A stretch of DNA of 48,649 bases from CAYHWW01 sp964360145 (GCA_964360145.1 CAYHWW010000009.1:1-48649); one strand, 5' to 3'; counted from the first letter of the stretch, positions 1 to 8,023 are shown. Notes: generated from the letters alone by a model not told the origin. Made by a program: numbers and translations.

Positions 1-392
1 ATGGCTTGAGATTTTGTGTTCATGGGCTCTTTATATCATCGGTTTTCGACACGCTAGAAAACGCACGGAATGGGCTTATAAGCGCAGGCTTTCAAAAATG
101 AGAGGCGATGCTCAAGCTATCTGGACCGCGTGCACTACGGTGAAAAATAGGGCGATTCCTGGGCATTCCTGGTGCACCATCGCGAAACCGCGCCAGACCC
201 CTGTCAAGGGACTCAGAAAATAAAACTTCAGCCAGAATTCAACGATACCATTTGTGTCGTTCTACATTTCCAACAGGGCCTGACGGCAGACTACTTGTCG
301 CTGCTCAACACCCGGGGTTGGCCCATTCTCATGAAATGGCCGAGTAGTACGACCGGTCGGGGTAGTCCGTGCAATTTCCTGTGAGCGGGGCC
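1..392. other. No supportable gene in this stretch
   Basis: I read both strands. Two short overlapping forward frames (14-223 and 172-384) have no recognisable domain, no good ribosome binding site and no conserved-looking composition. No tRNA-like or terminator-like structure stands out. It could be the decayed end of a gene outside the window or plain intergenic DNA. Confidence 0.5.
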
Positions 393-737
393 CTACTCCT
401 CAGCAGCGCCGCTGCCTTCGCCGCCCTTGGGTGCATTCAGCATATCGGTGTAACAAGGTAGCGTAAGCTCACATCCACCGCAGCGGGGGTGACTGCGGAG
501 AAAGTCAGGGATGCCAAGATAACATCGGCGAGCCTCATTGATCTGCACTTGGCAATGCTCACAGCGCTGCTGCTTCTGCTCTGGGGTCTCACGGCGGGGC
601 CGGGGGTGTGGCCGACGAGGCTGTCGGGATTGACGGGACTCCCCAGCAACGGGCGGCACCACCTCTCCCGCTAAAGAAAGCGGCGTCACCACCAGAAACA
701 TGAAAACACTGAGCACACTCAAGACTCCACGGTGCAT
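393..737 (-). CDS. Small exported cysteine-rich protein, unknown function
   Basis: About 114 residues. I chose the ATG at 737 because GGAGG lies just upstream; a longer frame to 785 has no such site. The N-terminus is a typical Sec signal peptide (one Arg, then a hydrophobic stretch ending near SLAGEV). A Pro/Arg-rich linker follows, then six cysteines arranged as CEHC, a single Cys, CGGC and a single Cys, which suggests disulfides or a metal site in the periplasm. The tail is Gly/Glu-rich. It is divergent from the exported protein at 842. I do not recognise the family. The signal peptide is seen in the sequence; periplasmic location is inferred. Confidence 0.6.
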   Translation of the reverse strand: MHRGVLSVLSVFMFLVVTPLSLAGEVVPPVAGESRQSRQPRRPHPRPRRETPEQKQQRCEHCQVQINEARRCYLGIPDFLRSHPRCGGCELTLPCYTDMLNAPKGGEGSGAAEE

Positions 738-841
738 ACGAACCTCCACTGCCTCAAAGTATAGCAAACACACCCCTGCATCCACACCGGGCAGCCGCTG
801 CCCACTGGGGGCCGATATCCTAAAGCTTTATCATTGATGGA

Positions 842-1768
842 ATGGGTTTTCGTGCGGGCCTCTTCGTCTTTATTCTATTCATCGGCGCTCCGTCGGCCCA
901 CGCCGGCGACGGGGCGATGTTCCAGGATCGCTGCCTGCGGGAGGTGCGCTACCGCATGACCCAGATCACCCTCGATCCCACCGTGGCGGTTTTCGATGGC
1001 GTCATGGACCCCAGTTGCCCTAGCGAAAACGCCGGTCTGACGGCCCGTGACGTGGGGAATCTTGCGGACCTCACCAGGACGCCTCGCTCCCCGGGCGACC
1101 ACCTGAGCCCCTACATCATACCCGGGGACTGCCAGTTCTCGGTCACCAGCTACCCCGTCTGCATCCCGGGCGTAACCACACCGCCCACGGGCCGAGACCC
1201 TCATCTCACAGGGGAACAATTGCGAGTTTCCCGCATCATCAGTGTGGGGGAATCCTATGCGGGATTCGTGGATGGATTAAGAGAGGCGGGCCTGGAAGCC
1301 TACGGCGTCGACATTGACGATGCCTATCGCCACCCTGAGCGCGATCCCACCCTGCGCGGCCGCGCCGCAGCCTACGCCTGGGGCAATGTCACCGCATTGA
1401 GCCACCACCCCTTGGTGCACGGCCACCTCGCGAATCTTGTGACGAGCTTTTGCCTGTTCTGCGCTTTACCGCCGGAAGTGGCTGTCTCCGCCCTTGAACA
1501 GTCCGCCCTGAGCTTGGCCCCCGGTGGCGAGGCCCGCCACGTTACTTTTCTCCACGGTCAGATGGCCGGCACCGACGCCGCCATGGCTGCCCTCACCGCC
1601 CTTAGAGCGCGCCTCGGTGCAAGGGCCAGCGCATACGACGTGGAACTCCACCGCCTTAGCATGCGCTACCGCGACGATGAGCGTAGCGGAGCCGCGATAA
1701 TGCTGCGCATCCGCAGACATGCCGCAGGTGAGGCCCCTGCGGTTGCGGACCGGTGCCCCCGGGGATGA
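842..1768 (+). CDS. Exported protein with a degenerate methyltransferase-like domain
   Basis: 308 residues with a clear signal peptide (hydrophobic core, cleavage near SAHA-GD). Residues about 130-160 read like motif I and II of a class I SAM-dependent methyltransferase: a beta strand ISVGES, a helix, then an acidic end at EAYGVDID. Residues about 195-230 match the later strand and helix, ending in LAPGG, the usual LKPGG position. The glycine-rich SAM loop is changed to GESYAGF, so SAM binding is doubtful. A Sec-exported methyltransferase fold would have no obvious SAM supply, so a structural or other ligand-binding role is possible. It converges with the hemerythrin gene, with 9 bp between stops. 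The fold call is inference from motif spacing. Confidence 0.6.
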   Translation: MGFRAGLFVFILFIGAPSAHAGDGAMFQDRCLREVRYRMTQITLDPTVAVFDGVMDPSCPSENAGLTARDVGNLADLTRTPRSPGDHLSPYIIPGDCQFSVTSYPVCIPGVTTPPTGRDPHLTGEQLRVSRIISVGESYAGFVDGLREAGLEAYGVDIDDAYRHPERDPTLRGRAAAYAWGNVTALSHHPLVHGHLANLVTSFCLFCALPPEVAVSALEQSALSLAPGGEARHVTFLHGQMAGTDAAMAALTALRARLGARASAYDVELHRLSMRYRDDERSGAAIMLRIRRHAAGEAPAVADRCPRG

Positions 1769-1777
1769 CCCCGCCTG

Positions 1778-2197
1778 TTACGGCTTGCCGATAAAGCTTT
1801 TATACTTTTGGTCTTCGATCGTAACGTGATGAACCAGCCAGTTGTGGATTTTTTTGATAACCGTATCCATCAAAATCAATTGCCCCTTGGTGAAGTCGCC
1901 GCAAATTTCCTGCACCGAATCTGCAAATTGGTCATGAAGTTTTTTGTGCGCCTCAAAGTCATCAAATCCGTAGATTTTCATGACTTCTTCTTCCGTGAGA
2001 AAATGAACGTGCACGTAATCAGAAAGTTCTTTCACAACGAGCTCAAGGGCTTCTTGATTTTTCTGAGAATCGAGTTGGCCATCCTGTTTGATTTTGACGA
2101 TTCTATTGTAGAGGGCAAAGAGCCGCTTGTGTTGCTCGTCGATGAGCTTAAACCCCACGCTGTATTTCTCTTCCCACTCTAAAGAAGTTAATTTCAT
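1778..2197 (-). CDS. Bacteriohemerythrin
   Basis: 139 residues, the normal length of a single-domain bacterial hemerythrin, a non-haem di-iron O2-binding four-helix bundle in the cytoplasm. The expected ligands are all visible: His23 in DEQHKRLF, His65 and Glu69 in HFLTEE, His84 and His88 in HKKLH, His124 and Asp129 in HHVTIED. In this family the role is oxygen carriage, storage or sensing; no signalling domain is attached here. There is no clear Shine-Dalgarno sequence before the ATG. A decayed piece of a second hemerythrin gene lies at 3067-3105, and the 3' end of a uup allele lies 30 bp upstream of this start. Confidence 0.9.
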   Translation of the reverse strand: MKLTSLEWEEKYSVGFKLIDEQHKRLFALYNRIVKIKQDGQLDSQKNQEALELVVKELSDYVHVHFLTEEEVMKIYGFDDFEAHKKLHDQFADSVQEICGDFTKGQLILMDTVIKKIHNWLVHHVTIEDQKYKSFIGKP

Positions 2198-2227
2198 TGT
2201 GAAATTTACGCACGAAAACTTAGAAGA

Positions 2228-2282
2228 GGCAAGGGACGTCCCTCAGGCCGAGGTTAGTTCCGTCCACCGCGCGTAAAGCCGC
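2228..2282 (-). pseudogene. Remnant of a uup 3' end (55-bp repeat, left copy)
   Basis: This 55-bp stretch matches 3101-3155, the true 3' end of the ABC-F gene, with one mismatch (2270 against 3143). The match includes the last 12 codons and stop (ending WTELTSA) plus 15 bp beyond. The mismatch is synonymous (Ala GCG against GCA), so the copy derives from a related functional allele. It contains the palindrome GGGACGTCCC at 2233-2242. Homology ends sharply at 2282. Confidence 0.85.
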
Positions 2283-2317
2283 CCGGTTCCGTCGTGGTGA
2301 CAGTGGATACGTTTGAG

Positions 2318-2635
2318 TTATGCTGCGCTCTGTGTTTTTTTTCTAGTCGTGCGCGAGGGTCTTCGTGCCGCTTTACTTTGTGCAACCGAATAGGCTGTTT
2401 TCCCCTTGTTCACGGTAATTTCTATACGATACAGATCAAATTCCAATACTTGATGGTCTCGTGATTCGCTCACCTCATCAAAAGTAACACCCTGAAGAAC
2501 TCCGTTTGAGGTAAAAAAACCGATACCATCACCGTGATTCGCCTCAACGGCATCACCAAAGGGCCCTGGTAAAAAATCGAGATGCAATGCGCCGGTGCCA
2601 TCGATTGGTATGTATGTAATTTTAGCTTTTTTCAT
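2318..2635 (-). CDS. DUF2283-like protein, probable antitoxin of a TA pair
   Basis: 105 residues. The first 70 follow the DUF2283 pattern: a KITY start, a mid strand reading GDGIGFF, then a Gly-x-Leu-x-Gly-Val turn and a final strand rich in Glu and Phe. The last 25 residues are Lys/Arg-rich and look disordered. It overlaps the upstream gene by 14 bp, so the two are co-translated. DUF2283 proteins commonly sit next to DUF4258 or RelE-like RNase toxins, which supports an antitoxin role; neutralisation itself is inferred. The gene is AT-rich compared with its neighbours and sits between duplicated gene ends, so it looks acquired. Confidence 0.6.
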   Translation of the reverse strand: MKKAKITYIPIDGTGALHLDFLPGPFGDAVEANHGDGIGFFTSNGVLQGVTFDEVSESRDHQVLEFDLYRIEITVNKGKTAYSVAQSKAARRPSRTTRKKTQSAA

Positions 2636-2963
2636 ATCGCACCCTTTTTAATTTTTTGTGTTTTTTGCGCTCTGTGCTCCCTGTTGGATACGCGGTAACA
2701 AAGAAACTTCCGTTAGTAGTCATTTTAACAATCACTACTATGTAATGCTTGGAGTCGAATCGGTAAAAGAGGTGATAGAGGTGTTTTTTTTGCTCCTCAT
2801 AAACTTCGGATGGATCACGCAAAATCCGTTCTATAAGCTCTAAAACTATGTCTTTTGGAAAGAGTGGGAAGTGCCGCGAAATGGCATGCTCTAGCGCCTC
2901 CGCAAGTACGACCACTCGATCACCAAGCACACTAGTAATAACCCCATCAATTCTCTTACTCAT
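2622..2963 (-). CDS. Probable BECR/RelE-fold RNase toxin (DUF4258/PBECR-like)
   Basis: About 113 residues from the ATG at 2963; a GTG at 2972 is an alternative. The layout fits barnase-EndoU-colicin-RelE fold toxins: an N-terminal helix with HAISRHF, a second helix ending in ILRDPSEVYEE, then beta strands LYHLFYRF, HYIVVIVKM and FFVTAYPTG, followed by a basic tail. The His in HAISRH and the Thr in TAYPTG are plausible active-site residues by analogy. In this fold class the target is usually RNA. It is the first gene of a two-gene operon with the DUF2283 protein. Visibly AT-rich. A housekeeping role cannot be excluded, but the context favours TA cargo. Confidence 0.55.
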   Translation of the reverse strand: MSKRIDGVITSVLGDRVVVLAEALEHAISRHFPLFPKDIVLELIERILRDPSEVYEEQKKHLYHLFYRFDSKHYIVVIVKMTTNGSFFVTAYPTGSTERKKHKKLKRVRYEKS

Positions 2964-3066
2964 CCTGTCCACTTCCGCACCTCAATCAATATCATGATTA
3001 CCAGCATTGCTCAAACCCACAGCAGTAGTCGGGAGCACCATGCGCCAGCCGCGGCGCATTGATTCG

Positions 3067-3105
3067 GCCGTCTTATTTGATTTTCACGACTCCCGTAGAG
3101 GGCAA
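3067..3105 (-). pseudogene. Decayed internal fragment of a hemerythrin gene
   Basis: Aligned with 2077-2111 of the intact hemerythrin gene this stretch matches at most positions, with shared runs TTTGATTTT and GTAGAGGGCAA. In the hemerythrin frame it reads ALY, then GVVKIK, stop, DG, against ALYNRIVKIKQDG. A 2-nt deletion and a stop codon show decay. It abuts the uup 3' end and overlaps the 55-bp repeat by a few bases. Confidence 0.65.
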
Positions 3106-3155
3106 GGGACGTCCCTCAGGCCGAGGTTAGTTCCGTCCACCGTGCGTAAAGCCGC
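3101..3155 (-). repeat. 55-bp repeat, right copy, at the uup 3' end
   Basis: Partner of 2228-2282 with 54 of 55 identical positions. It spans the last codons and stop of the ABC-F gene and 15 bp beyond. It contains GGGACGTCCC at 3106-3115, just after the stop. Confidence 0.9.
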
Positions 3156-4939
3156 TCCACCTCGGTCTGCGCCGCTCCCAGTGCCGTGATCACTTCGTTG
3201 AGCTTGGAAGAACTGCTCGCGATCTTGGGGTCAGCGCTCTCCGTGGTCAAGCGCTCCACTTCGGCCTCGGCCTTGGCGATGCGCGTCTCCATCTGATCGA
3301 GATCCCGCTGGTCGTTGTAGGTGAGCTTGCGACCGGTCTTTTTGTCGCCGCTGCCCGCGCCCCCTTTGGACGTGGGCGCGGACTCTTCCGCACGCAACGT
3401 GCGCTGATCCTGTTCATGCCACTCTTCCCACTGCTCGATGCCGGAAAATGACGTCAATTTCCCCTGGGCCGCCCGAGAGCGCGGGAATGCGAGGATCTTG
3501 TTGGCCACATGGCCCATGAAGGAACGGTCGTGGGTGACGAGGATCACCGTGCCGGGGAATTCCATGAGGCACTCTTCGAGAACGCCGAGGGTGGCCAAAT
3601 CCAGGTCATTGGTGGGTTCGTCCAGCACCAGCACGTTGGCCCGGGTGAGCATGAGCTTGGCGATGAGAAGCCGCGCCTGTTCGCCGCCAGAGAGGGAGCG
3701 CACGTACATTTCCATCTGGGTCGGCGTGAATAAAAACCGATCCAAGTAGCCCCGCACGTGCACGGGGTGGCCGGCGTAATCCACGTAATCGCCAGAAGGA
3801 CACAGCGTGCGCATCACGGTGACATCGCCGTTCAAGCCATCACGGTTCTGGGCGAAGTAGGCCACCTTGAAATCATCCATGCGGCGGATGGTGCCACTGT
3901 CAGCGGCTTCGTCACCGAGCAGGACCCGGATCAAAGTGGATTTGCCGCAGCCATTGGCCCCCATGATGCCGAGACGGGTGCCGGGGGTGAAGAGAATGTT
4001 CAAATTCTTGAAGAGCACGCGGTCGCCGTAACTCTTATTCAAGCCCTCCGCGTCCAACATGCGCTTGGGGTTGCTCTCGGCGCCCTTGAATTGCATATCA
4101 ACGGAACGGGACTGGTTGCGATAGCCCAGCTCGGACACTTCCGTGGATAATTCGCCATGGCGCTCGATGCGGGCCTGTTGCTTTGTGGTGCGGGCCTTGG
4201 CGCCCCGGCGCAACCACTCTGTTTCCCGGCGCAGCACGTTCTTCAAAGACACTTCACGACGGGCCTGGGCGGTGAGGAGCTGATCTTTGATCGTCACATA
4301 AGCTTCGAAGCCGCCGGGGGCGCTGAGCAATCCCCCCACGTTGGCACGGTCTAGTTCCAGGATGCGGGTTGTCACGTTTTGCAGGAACGAGCGATCGTGG
4401 GTCACGGTCACCACGGCAAAGGGCGCGGCGGCGATGACCTTCTCCAGCCACTGGATGCTCTCCACGTCCAAATGGTTGGTGGGCTCATCGAGAAAGAGCA
4501 CATCGGGCTTGCGCAAAAGTTCGCGACCAAGAGCGACGCGCTTTTTCCAACCGCCGGACATGCTGTCCACCACGGTCTCTGGCGTTGCAGCGGCCCCCTT
4601 CAACCCCAGCTTGCCCATCAACTCTTGGCAACCCGCCATGGCCTCCCAATCATAGGGGTCTTCGGCCCCCTCCATGATGATCTCTTCCACGGTGGCGCCA
4701 GCGCGAAAGGTGGGCACTTGCTCCAAGTAGCCCGTGCGCAAGCTCTTGTTCTTGGAGATACGGCCGGAGTCAGGCTTCACCGTACCCGCGAGGATTTTCA
4801 TCAGCGTGGATTTGCCGGCGCCGTTGGGGCCGATGAGACCGATGCGCTCACCGCTTTCAATGACGAAGGACAGATCCTCGAAGAGAGGCCGCGCCCCGTA
4901 AGAATGAGTGAGATTGCTGACAGAGAGAAGTACGGCCAC
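3116..4939 (-). CDS. uup: ABC-F ATPase, Uup-like
   Basis: About 607 residues from the GTG at 4939, chosen because GGAGG lies 7 nt upstream; a longer in-frame ATG at 4972 lies inside epmA and has no such site. Two ABC domains without membrane segments: Walker A GPNGAGKST (near residue 37) and GANGCGKST (near 330), signature motifs MSGG and LSGGEQ, Walker B plus catalytic Glu in FLDEPTNHLD and VLDEPTNDLD. A linker with charged helices joins them, and a C-terminal coiled coil of about 65 residues is typical of Uup. ABC-F proteins act at ribosomes; Uup is linked in E. coli to ribosome function and precise excision. Translation is probably coupled to epmA: its stop is at 4942-4944 and the GTG starts 2 nt later. 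Confidence 0.9.
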   Translation of the reverse strand: MAVLLSVSNLTHSYGARPLFEDLSFVIESGERIGLIGPNGAGKSTLMKILAGTVKPDSGRISKNKSLRTGYLEQVPTFRAGATVEEIIMEGAEDPYDWEAMAGCQELMGKLGLKGAAATPETVVDSMSGGWKKRVALGRELLRKPDVLFLDEPTNHLDVESIQWLEKVIAAAPFAVVTVTHDRSFLQNVTTRILELDRANVGGLLSAPGGFEAYVTIKDQLLTAQARREVSLKNVLRRETEWLRRGAKARTTKQQARIERHGELSTEVSELGYRNQSRSVDMQFKGAESNPKRMLDAEGLNKSYGDRVLFKNLNILFTPGTRLGIMGANGCGKSTLIRVLLGDEAADSGTIRRMDDFKVAYFAQNRDGLNGDVTVMRTLCPSGDYVDYAGHPVHVRGYLDRFLFTPTQMEMYVRSLSGGEQARLLIAKLMLTRANVLVLDEPTNDLDLATLGVLEECLMEFPGTVILVTHDRSFMGHVANKILAFPRSRAAQGKLTSFSGIEQWEEWHEQDQRTLRAEESAPTSKGGAGSGDKKTGRKLTYNDQRDLDQMETRIAKAEAEVERLTTESADPKIASSSSKLNEVITALGAAQTEVERLYARWTELTSA

Positions 4940-4941
4940 GA

Positions 4942-5880
4942 TCAAACCTCCGACCAGTGACTGGGTAACCATACTACTTCATCAATGGATGCAGCGCCCG
5001 TGAAATACATCACCATGCGATCGATGCCCATGGCGATGCCGCCCGTCGGGGACATCTTGCCAATGGCCGTGAGGAGCTCTTCGTCCACGGGGCTGGGTGG
5101 AAAGCCCGCACCGTAAATTTTTTGACGGAGGGCCATGTCTTTTTCAAAGCGCTGGCGTTGCTCCGCCGCGTCCGTGAGCTCGTCAAAGGCATTGCCCAAC
5201 TCAAGGCCCCCCCCATAGACCTCAAAGCGCTTGGCCCAACGCAAACCACGTTCGTCTGTATACAGGTTGGAAAGCGCCGCCTGAAACCACGGGTAGCCAT
5301 GGACGATGACGGGGCGGCTCAGCGCCTTTAAACCCGGTTCCACCTCATCCATGAAGACTTTGAAGAACTCATCATTGAAGCGCTCCCGCTCCAGATCAGT
5401 GGCGTCATCCGCTGGCAGCATGGCCACCAGGTCGCGGCCCGCGAAGCGCTCAAAGCACTCCTCCACCGAAAGGCGCGGCCAGGGGCGGCTCACGTCAACA
5501 GGGCTTTGCAGCGCATGGCCAATGGCGACAAACAGTTCCTCCACATCATCCATGATTTGCTCATAGCCACTGTGGGCCCGATACCATTCGAGGATGGCGA
5601 ACTCTGGGTTATGGGTGCTGCTGCGCGGCTCCAGCCGGTAGGCCCGACAGACCTGGAAAATCCGCGTATAGCCCTGAGCCAGAAGTTTTTTCATCGCAAA
5701 TTCCGGGCTTGTGGGCAGAAAACAGCGGCGCCCCTCCACGGTAAGGGGACGAATGTGGGGCTCCATGCCAGGGGACATTACTAGAGTGGGCGTATCAGTC
5801 TCTACAAAGCCACGATGATGAAAGAAATCCCGCACGGCGCGGATCAACGCGGCGCGCATGGGTCGGTAATCGGGGGCCAT
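4942..5880 (-). CDS. epmA: EF-P--lysine ligase EpmA (GenX/PoxA/YjeA)
   Basis: About 312 residues from the ATG at 5880, which matches the usual short N-terminus (E. coli EpmA has 325). The frame stays open to 6030, but that would overlap the well-supported gene at 5982. It is a class II lysyl-tRNA synthetase catalytic core without an anticodon-binding domain. Visible hallmarks are TSPEFAMK, the HNPEF-LEWYR block, RFEVYGGGLELGNAFDELTD, and the final GIDRMVM motif 3. It attaches beta-lysine to a conserved lysine of elongation factor P, which helps ribosomes pass polyproline. Partners EpmB and EF-P are not in this window. It pairs with uup downstream. No good Shine-Dalgarno sequence is visible. 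Confidence 0.9.
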   Translation of the reverse strand: MAPDYRPMRAALIRAVRDFFHHRGFVETDTPTLVMSPGMEPHIRPLTVEGRRCFLPTSPEFAMKKLLAQGYTRIFQVCRAYRLEPRSSTHNPEFAILEWYRAHSGYEQIMDDVEELFVAIGHALQSPVDVSRPWPRLSVEECFERFAGRDLVAMLPADDATDLERERFNDEFFKVFMDEVEPGLKALSRPVIVHGYPWFQAALSNLYTDERGLRWAKRFEVYGGGLELGNAFDELTDAAEQRQRFEKDMALRQKIYGAGFPPSPVDEELLTAIGKMSPTGGIAMGIDRMVMYFTGAASIDEVVWLPSHWSEV

Positions 5881-5926
5881 GGGAAGGCTTTGACCATAAA
5901 GGCCCCCCTGCTGCAACTCGATGATC

Positions 5927-5956
5927 TTGCAAAAGGTACCGATCCCTCCGTAAACT
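5927..5956 (+). promoter_or_regulatory. Candidate sigma-70 promoter for the gene at 5982
   Basis: TTGCAA at 5927-5932, an 18-nt spacer, and TAAACT at 5951-5956. Transcription would start near 5963, followed by AAGGAG at 5970-5975, six nt before the ATG at 5982. The match is moderate. Confidence 0.45.
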
Positions 5957-5981
5957 AGAAATCCACTCCAAGGAGACTGAC

Positions 5982-6230
5982 ATGAAAAAGTTGATGATTG
6001 TGATGATGAGCCTGTTTGCCACCGCTGCATTTGCTACCGAATCCACCACCGCTGCCGTAACCACCACTGATGCAGCCCCTGCTGCTAAGGCCGTGGCGAA
6101 AAAAGCCAAGAAGCACGCCAAGAAACAATCTGGCAGAAGGAAGAAGCATGCTGCCAGCCAAGAGCAAACCCCGCCCGCTGAAGGCGCTCAAGGTGAAGCT
6201 CCCGCCGGTGATCACGGCACTTCCCACTAA
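5982..6230 (+). CDS. Small exported Ala/Lys-rich protein
   Basis: 82 residues with an excellent ribosome binding site (AAGGAG, 6-nt spacing). The first 19 residues form a signal peptide ending ATAAFA. The mature part is low-complexity: a Thr/Ala segment, then a strongly basic Lys/Ala helix, then a Pro/Glu/Gly tail ending in His. Similar small Lys-Ala-rich periplasmic proteins have been described in other bacteria, for example acid-shock-like proteins, but I cannot assign one. It is divergent from epmA and followed by a strong terminator, so it is probably monocistronic and well expressed. Confidence 0.75.
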   Translation: MKKLMIVMMSLFATAAFATESTTAAVTTTDAAPAAKAVAKKAKKHAKKQSGRRKKHAASQEQTPPAEGAQGEAPAGDHGTSH

Positions 6231-6250
6231 GACCGCACTCTGATAATTCT

Positions 6251-6287
6251 AAAACCGGGAGAGGCCCTGCGCCCTCCCGGTTTTTTT
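6251..6287 (+). terminator. Rho-independent terminator after the 82-residue gene
   Basis: The arms AACCGGGAG and CTCCCGGTT flank a short GC-rich loop and are followed by a run of seven T (6281-6287). The next gene's ATG begins immediately after the T run. Confidence 0.85.
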
Positions 6288-6851
6288 ATGCCCGCCACCC
6301 CATCCATTGAAGCCGCCGTTCTCATTCCTCTGCTGGATGCCAGTGATGGCGACAATGCGCCCACCCACCAGCTCGTCACAAAAGACGGCTCCCACGACCT
6401 TCACGGCGAGATCCGCCTGCTCCTCACCATGCGCAGCCAAACCGTGGAGCACCACAAGGGACAAATCTCCTTCCCCGGTGGCGTCAAAGACCCTGGCGAC
6501 AGCACGCTAGCCCACACGGCCCTGCGGGAAACCGAAGAAGAGGTCGGGCTGCCCCGAAGCCGCATCCGCCTCATCGACATGCTGGAGCCGGTAAACACCA
6601 TGAGCAGCGGCTTCCTTGTGACGCCCTATGTTGGCCTCATTGCGCAGGCCCATGACCTCATCACCGGCGAGGCCTTGCTGCTGTCACCCCACGAAATCGA
6701 GCACCCCATCTTCGCGCCCCTGAGCTTTTTCTTCGATCACCCCCCGGGCAGCTTCATGGGGCTGCCTTTCTACGATTTTGAGGGCCACCGCATCTGGGGC
6801 GCCACCGCCGTCATGATCTCCCGTTTTTTACAGCGCGTTCAGAAGTTGTAG
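6288..6851 (+). CDS. NUDIX hydrolase, CoA pyrophosphatase-type (NudL/YeaB-like)
   Basis: 187 residues. The family signature LLTMRS, then HKGQISFPGG, precedes a good NUDIX box with the ALRETEEEVGL helix that binds metal ions. This arrangement (UPF0035 signature followed by NUDIX) is typical of enzymes that split coenzyme A and its derivatives into phosphopantetheine and 3',5'-ADP. It is cytoplasmic, with no signal peptide. The ATG directly follows the T run of the preceding terminator and has no Shine-Dalgarno sequence, so expression may depend on read-through or a leaderless transcript. The 3' end overlaps the convergent barrel gene by 13 bp. Confidence 0.85.
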   Translation: MPATPSIEAAVLIPLLDASDGDNAPTHQLVTKDGSHDLHGEIRLLLTMRSQTVEHHKGQISFPGGVKDPGDSTLAHTALRETEEEVGLPRSRIRLIDMLEPVNTMSSGFLVTPYVGLIAQAHDLITGEALLLSPHEIEHPIFAPLSFFFDHPPGSFMGLPFYDFEGHRIWGATAVMISRFLQRVQKL

Positions 6852-8023
6852 CCTGCAGACGCCGCGAGGAACCAACCGGCATCAAAGCCAAAGATGCGCT
6901 GATCCGGTTGATGGGCATCCACATTGACAGCATGGGTGTTGGTGCCCCGGCCCACGGCGACATCGCCCTCAAAACTGGCCTTTTTGAAGCCCGCTCCCAG
7001 CCGCGGCCTCACGGGCCCCCGCAACGACATGGTGCCGGTGACGGCGTTGAAAAGATCGTAGGACAAGGAACCCCTCGCAAAGAAGCCTTCTAAGAACTCC
7101 CACTCTGCTGCCACATCCAGAGGTACGACGATCTGGTCCCAATCCTTCGCATCCCGCAGATCAGCCCACCAGAAACCCGCGTGGGGGAAGAGATGGAAAC
7201 CCTCCAGCGGATACCAGTCGTAGGACGCACCGGCGCCGAAGACCCGGGTGGTCGCCCCCGTGGAGCTGGAGGAAAAGCGGCTGCTGATATTCTCACGCTG
7301 TTGGTTGAAGACGACATAAGCCTTCTTGTCTTCCAGGGTGTAGCGCAGACCAGCGGTGATTTGATCAATGCTCTGTGTCGCGGCGCGCCCCAGGTCTTCT
7401 TCGACGTAAGAAGAGCTCAAGGTCCCGCCACCGAAGGCTTCTAAACCAAAAAATTCGACACCGCCGTGGAGGCGCCAGTCACTGGCGGTGATGTCCGCGG
7501 CTTCGCGGCCAAAGGCCCGGCGGGCGGAGCCCGTGCGATGGGCCCAAGAGAGCTTCAAGCCCCACTTCACGCTCCATTCGCCACCTATGAATAATTCCAA
7601 TGGCCAGCGAGGGCCGAAGTCGGCACTACCGCCCCGCACATTGCCGAAGGGTTTATAGGTGGCACCGGGCTGGCCCAGGCCCAGGTCTTCCCGGCGGTTG
7701 AAGTAAGCGCCGTAGACGAAGCTTGCAGCGGAGCCGAAGGCACCACCATGGAGTAAGGAATCTCGACTGGAGTTCAATGCCACGAAGTTGCGGTAGTTAT
7801 TGAGAAGCGCGGGGTTGTGGAAAATATTCCAATCATCGTCCAGCCAAAGAGAGCCCGGGGTGCCCAGGGCGTTGAGGGCGGATCTTTTTTCCATGGTGCT
7901 GATGGGCTGGAAAACAGGGTTGCCGCCGAGAGCCGCCACCCGGGCGAGGTTGGCGTGGGCGGGCGGTGCAGCGACGGAAGCCAGGACAGCGGCGAGGACG
8001 GAAACAACCGGTGTGATGCGCAT
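6839..8023 (-). CDS. Predicted outer-membrane beta-barrel protein
   Basis: 394 residues with a signal peptide (cleavage near PAHA-NL). The mature part has alternating hydrophobic and polar strands, many Gly, Tyr, Trp and Phe residues, and ends in a terminal Phe (SAGYNF), the usual barrel C-terminal signature. An early segment reading LDDDWNIFHNPALLNNYRNF resembles the N-terminal asparagine-proline plug region of some FadL-like or PorV-like barrel families; I am unsure which. The likely role is a porin or secretion-related outer membrane protein. The 5' region is pyrimidine-rich with no Shine-Dalgarno sequence. Confidence 0.7.
   Translation of the reverse strand: MRITPVVSVLAAVLASVAAPPAHANLARVAALGGNPVFQPISTMEKRSALNALGTPGSLWLDDDWNIFHNPALLNNYRNFVALNSSRDSLLHGGAFGSAASFVYGAYFNRREDLGLGQPGATYKPFGNVRGGSADFGPRWPLELFIGGEWSVKWGLKLSWAHRTGSARRAFGREAADITASDWRLHGGVEFFGLEAFGGGTLSSSYVEEDLGRAATQSIDQITAGLRYTLEDKKAYVVFNQQRENISSRFSSSSTGATTRVFGAGASYDWYPLEGFHLFPHAGFWWADLRDAKDWDQIVVPLDVAAEWEFLEGFFARGSLSYDLFNAVTGTMSLRGPVRPRLGAGFKKASFEGDVAVGRGTNTHAVNVDAHQPDQRIFGFDAGWFLAASAGYNF

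Noticed and set aside
14..384. Two overlapping open frames near the left edge
   Set aside because: No ribosome binding site, no domain, and composition unlike the real genes; kept only as an unassigned stretch.
786..804. GGGCAG-CCG-CTGCCC hairpin between divergent genes
   Set aside because: Short 6-bp stem without a T run; common by chance in GC-rich DNA.
3116..3155. uup 3' end as a site-specific attachment site (attL/attR)
   Set aside because: The 55-bp repeat looks like one, but no integrase is near and a hemerythrin fragment is duplicated on the other side, which fits homologous integration better.
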